Assembly (NCBI GenBank): GCA_947626135.1
Contig: CANQQZ010000021.1
Location: forward strand, 1-35,394
Direction of reading: 5' to 3'
Length of the DNA stretch: 35,394 nt
Origin: an uncultured Clostridia bacterium
GTDB taxonomy: Bacteria; Bacillota; Clostridia; UBA1381
The notes beneath the pieces were generated by a model that saw nothing but the letters and a program-made list of their open reading frames with translations, searched no databases and was not told the DNA's origin. The stretch's first letter is position 1. Every line of letters begins with the position of its first letter. A program made the position numbers and the translations under genes. Shown here piece after piece: positions 33,414-35,394 of the stretch.

Positions 33414-34711
33414 AAACAGCGATAGATTATATCGTCAATCCCGCCAAGACGGACGGAAAGCTGCTTGTAAGCTCGTTCGGCTGCTCGCCCGATACAGCGG
33501 ATATAGAATTTGAATGGACGCGCGAACAGTCGAACGCGAGCGGAACACATTTAGCGCGGCACCTTATACAATCCTTCGCGCCGGGTGAAACCACGCCGGA
33601 ACAGGCTCACGAGATAGGCTTGAAACTCGCGGAGGAAGTTTTGGGCGGCAAATATGAATTTGTAATCAGTACGCATATTGACAAAGGCGCAATTCATAAT
33701 CATTTGATTTTTAACGCCGTCAGCTTCGTGGATTACAAGAAATATCGCTCTAACAAATATACATATCGGAATATCCGACGCGTTAGCGACCACCTTTGCA
33801 GAGAATACGGATTATCTGTTATAGAGCCGAACGGGGAGCGCGGCAAAAGTTATACGGAATACACCGCCGCTAAGAACGGTACAAGTTGGAAGGCGAAGCT
33901 GAAACAGATGATTGACGCGCTCATTCCACGGGCGAAGGATTTTGATGATTTTCTAAGGCTTATGCAAGATAATGGATACGAAGTCAAGCAGGGCAAATAT
34001 ATTTCGTTCCGCGCCGAAGGGCAAGAGCGGTTCACAAGAGCAAAAACTATCGGGTCAAATTATACGAAAGAAGCAATCGCGGAGCGGATCGCAGGAAAGA
34101 GAACAAGGAAACAACCGCGCCGCGATGATAAGCGTATCAGCTTGCTTATTGATATTCAAAACAGTATAAAGGCGCAGCAAAACGGCGGCTATGAACATTG
34201 GGCTAAGATAAATAATTTACAGCAGGCTTCAAAGACGATAAACTTTCTCACCGAAAACGGCATACATACTTATGAGGATTTAGTCGTGCGGGTTGACGCG
34301 ATGAGCCGTAAATTTGATGAAACGGCGGATAATCTGAAAGCTGTCGAAAACCGGATTGAAGAAATCAATATGCTTAAAAAGAATATCAAAACCTATCAGA
34401 CGTTGCGCCCGATATATGCCGAATACCGCAAGGCGAAAAATAGAGATGATTTTGAGCGTGAGCATAGACGCGAGATAATTTTATTCGAGGCTGCGCGGAA
34501 ATATTTATCGTCCGTCAGCGACGGTAATAAGCTGCCGAGTGTAGAAAGTCTGAATACGGGGCTTACTGACTTAACGAAGCGGAAACAACAACTTTATGCG
34601 GAGTATCGGAAATCAAAGAAGGCGCTTTCGGAAATTGACGTTGTAAAAGCGAATGTTGATACTATTCTCGATGTTCCGAAACGGCGTAATCGTGAGCAGG
34701 AGATTGAATAG
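33374..34711 (+). CDS. MOBP-type relaxase/mobilisation nuclease
   Basis: 445 residues. Motif I has Y19 (AIDYIVNPAKT), the likely nucleophile that joins to the nicked strand. Motif III has H101, D103, H108 and H110 (THIDKGAIHNHLIFNAV), which hold the metal ion. These define the MobA/VirD2 relaxase domain (about 1-230). The rest (about 240-445) is helical with coiled-coil character (AVENRIEEINMLKKNIKT) and is poorly conserved. The enzyme would nick oriT, lead the strand into a recipient and reseal it. It overlaps mobC. The length is in the normal range for small mobilisable elements, and it lacks a helicase or primase domain. Confidence 0.92.
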   Translation: MAITKTHPIKSTLKTAIDYIVNPAKTDGKLLVSSFGCSPDTADIEFEWTREQSNASGTHLARHLIQSFAPGETTPEQAHEIGLKLAEEVLGGKYEFVISTHIDKGAIHNHLIFNAVSFVDYKKYRSNKYTYRNIRRVSDHLCREYGLSVIEPNGERGKSYTEYTAAKNGTSWKAKLKQMIDALIPRAKDFDDFLRLMQDNGYEVKQGKYISFRAEGQERFTRAKTIGSNYTKEAIAERIAGKRTRKQPRRDDKRISLLIDIQNSIKAQQNGGYEHWAKINNLQQASKTINFLTENGIHTYEDLVVRVDAMSRKFDETADNLKAVENRIEEINMLKKNIKTYQTLRPIYAEYRKAKNRDDFEREHRREIILFEAARKYLSSVSDGNKLPSVESLNTGLTDLTKRKQQLYAEYRKSKKALSEIDVVKANVDTILDVPKRRNREQEIE

Positions 34712-34720
34712 GCAAAATAC

Positions 34721-34832
34721 GGTCAAGAGCCGTGCAATATGGAAATTGGACGATAGAAATGTTCCAAACAAGGGAAAGTACATTGGAGTAATTTCTATTT
34801 TAAAATTGCTGATTTTCATAGGTCAAGAGCCG
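34721..34832 (+). repeat. 12-bp direct repeats 100 bp apart
   Basis: GGTCAAGAGCCG occurs at 34721-34732 and again at 34821-34832, in the 198-bp gap after the relaxase gene. The gap has no other feature I recognise. Confidence 0.5.
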
Positions 34833-34909
34833 AGAAAAAAAGGCGAAAATACCCATAGCTTTTGACGGAAGATAAAAATAGGGTAAAATTTTATATAGGA
34901 GGAAAAATC

Positions 34910-35200
34910 TTGAAAACAGGACTTACAAAACAGGAAAAGACCACCGAAATATGGTTTGACGAGAAAGAGCCGATAATTTATATCAAAACTCATAATACCA
35001 ATTTGAAAAATCGTCTTAAAAAATATGCCCGTCGCTATTCGGCACAATGCAGGCTAACCGCCGAGGACAAGGAAACGGGTTGTATGGAATTTGAAATTGA
35101 AAAAGGGCGATTGTCTTTTCGCTTGACCGCTCCGTACACTGAGGATCGCCGCGCGGCGGCGAGCAAATACGCGAAAGAGCATAACCCATTTAGTAAATAA
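34910..35200 (+). CDS. Small conserved mobile-element protein
   Basis: 96 residues from a TTG start at 34910, chosen because AGGAGG (34897-34902) lies seven bases upstream; the frame is open further up without such a site. The sequence (LTKQEKTTEIWFDEKEPIIY ... THNTNLKNRLKKYARRY ... LTAPYTEDRRAAASKYAKE) resembles small proteins I recall from many Firmicute conjugative elements and phages. Its function is not established. It is basic, soluble and probably cytosolic. Confidence 0.75.
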   Translation: MKTGLTKQEKTTEIWFDEKEPIIYIKTHNTNLKNRLKKYARRYSAQCRLTAEDKETGCMEFEIEKGRLSFRLTAPYTEDRRAAASKYAKEHNPFSK

Positions 35201-35275
35201 ATTCGTTTGGGCGCATTATACAGACCGCCAATAAATTTTTCTGTAATTCTGCCGCTGGGCGCGGGTTTTGCTTTG

Positions 35276-35284
35276 TGATATAAT
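35276..35284 (+). promoter_or_regulatory. Extended -10 promoter before the last gene
   Basis: TGATATAAT (TGN plus perfect TATAAT at 35279-35284) without a good -35 box, 34 bp before the start codon. Confidence 0.5.
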
Positions 35285-35317
35285 CTTCTTAAATAAATTT
35301 TTACGGAGGGTTATACC

Positions 35318-35394
35318 ATGAATTTTATAGAGGAACTATACTATGGAAATATTCATCTGAGCACACAGGAGCATATCTCAACGGAAACGTACAA
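35318..35394 (+). CDS. DUF6809-like protein (3' end outside window)
   Basis: Only the first 25 codons are present. ATG 35318 is preceded by GGAGGG. The start MNFIEELYYGNIHLSTQEH resembles DUF6809 proteins, short polypeptides common in integrative elements with no known function. The match rests on the N-terminus alone. Confidence 0.65.
   Translation, partial: MNFIEELYYGNIHLSTQEHISTETY

Larger units (their letters stand above)
29055..35394. mobile_element. Integrative mobilisable element at tRNA-Lys (left part only)
   Basis: The run of integrase, excisionase-like, initiator, loader-like, MobC, relaxase and DUF6809-like genes next to a tRNA gene is that of an integrative element. A relaxase and a candidate oriT show that it can probably be mobilised. 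No type IV secretion gene is seen before the window ends, so it could be an IME or a full ICE. Its replication genes are phage-like. Confidence 0.8.

Overview
The window looks like a chromosomal segment of an anaerobic, probably gut-dwelling member of the Clostridia (Firmicutes). Signs are S-layer-homology (SLH) anchored giant surface proteins, AGGAGG-type ribosome binding sites, sigma-A promoters with TTGACA/TATAAT-like boxes and 17-bp spacers, a cobalamin riboswitch, and a Firmicute-type mobilisable element. The multi-domain SLH and secreted-protein style resembles Monoglobus-like or Oscillospirales bacteria, but that placement is inference. Core genes look roughly balanced in GC, while a transposase (18.1-20.1 kb) and two unknown genes (23.9-25.3 kb) are visibly AT-richer.

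Region 1 (1-23.75 kb) is a surface-protein island. A giant SLH protein gene (left end cut by the window) is split by an in-frame TAG at 2079-2081. Next comes a minus-strand 1835-residue secreted protein with three DUF6273-type domains plus Ig-like, chitobiase-C-like and cohesin-like modules. Divergent from it, a cobalamin riboswitch with a clear promoter and a terminator precedes a 1720-residue SLH protein that carries a DUF4430 (transcobalamin C-terminal-like) domain. This suggests a vitamin-B12-repressed, cell-surface corrinoid-binding protein, the most interesting lead here. An IS1595-like transposase gene separates it from a minus-strand 1190-residue BspA-type leucine-rich-repeat protein. 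The two secreted proteins without SLH share a C-terminal domain.

Region 2 (23.75-29.1 kb) holds two small unknown genes (one resembling a serine-resolvase fold without the catalytic serine, one an internal two-fold repeat), a MATE-type transporter, a DUF3343 gene overlapping a cysteine-desulfurase-like gene (possible sulfur/selenium handling), and five tRNA genes (Gly-TCC, Arg-TCT, His-GTG, Gln-TTG, Lys-TTT) behind a consensus promoter.

Region 3 (29.1 kb to the end) is the left part of an integrative, mobilisable element abutting the 3' end of tRNA-Lys. It has a tyrosine integrase and a zinc-motif protein on the minus strand. On the plus strand are an excisionase-like gene, a winged-helix replication initiator, a helicase-loader-like gene, a candidate oriT, MobC, a MOBP-type relaxase, a small conserved protein and a truncated DUF6809-like gene. 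Inside the initiator gene lie four tandem 23-bp repeats that look like origin iterons, an arrangement known from phages. The right end of the element is outside the window.
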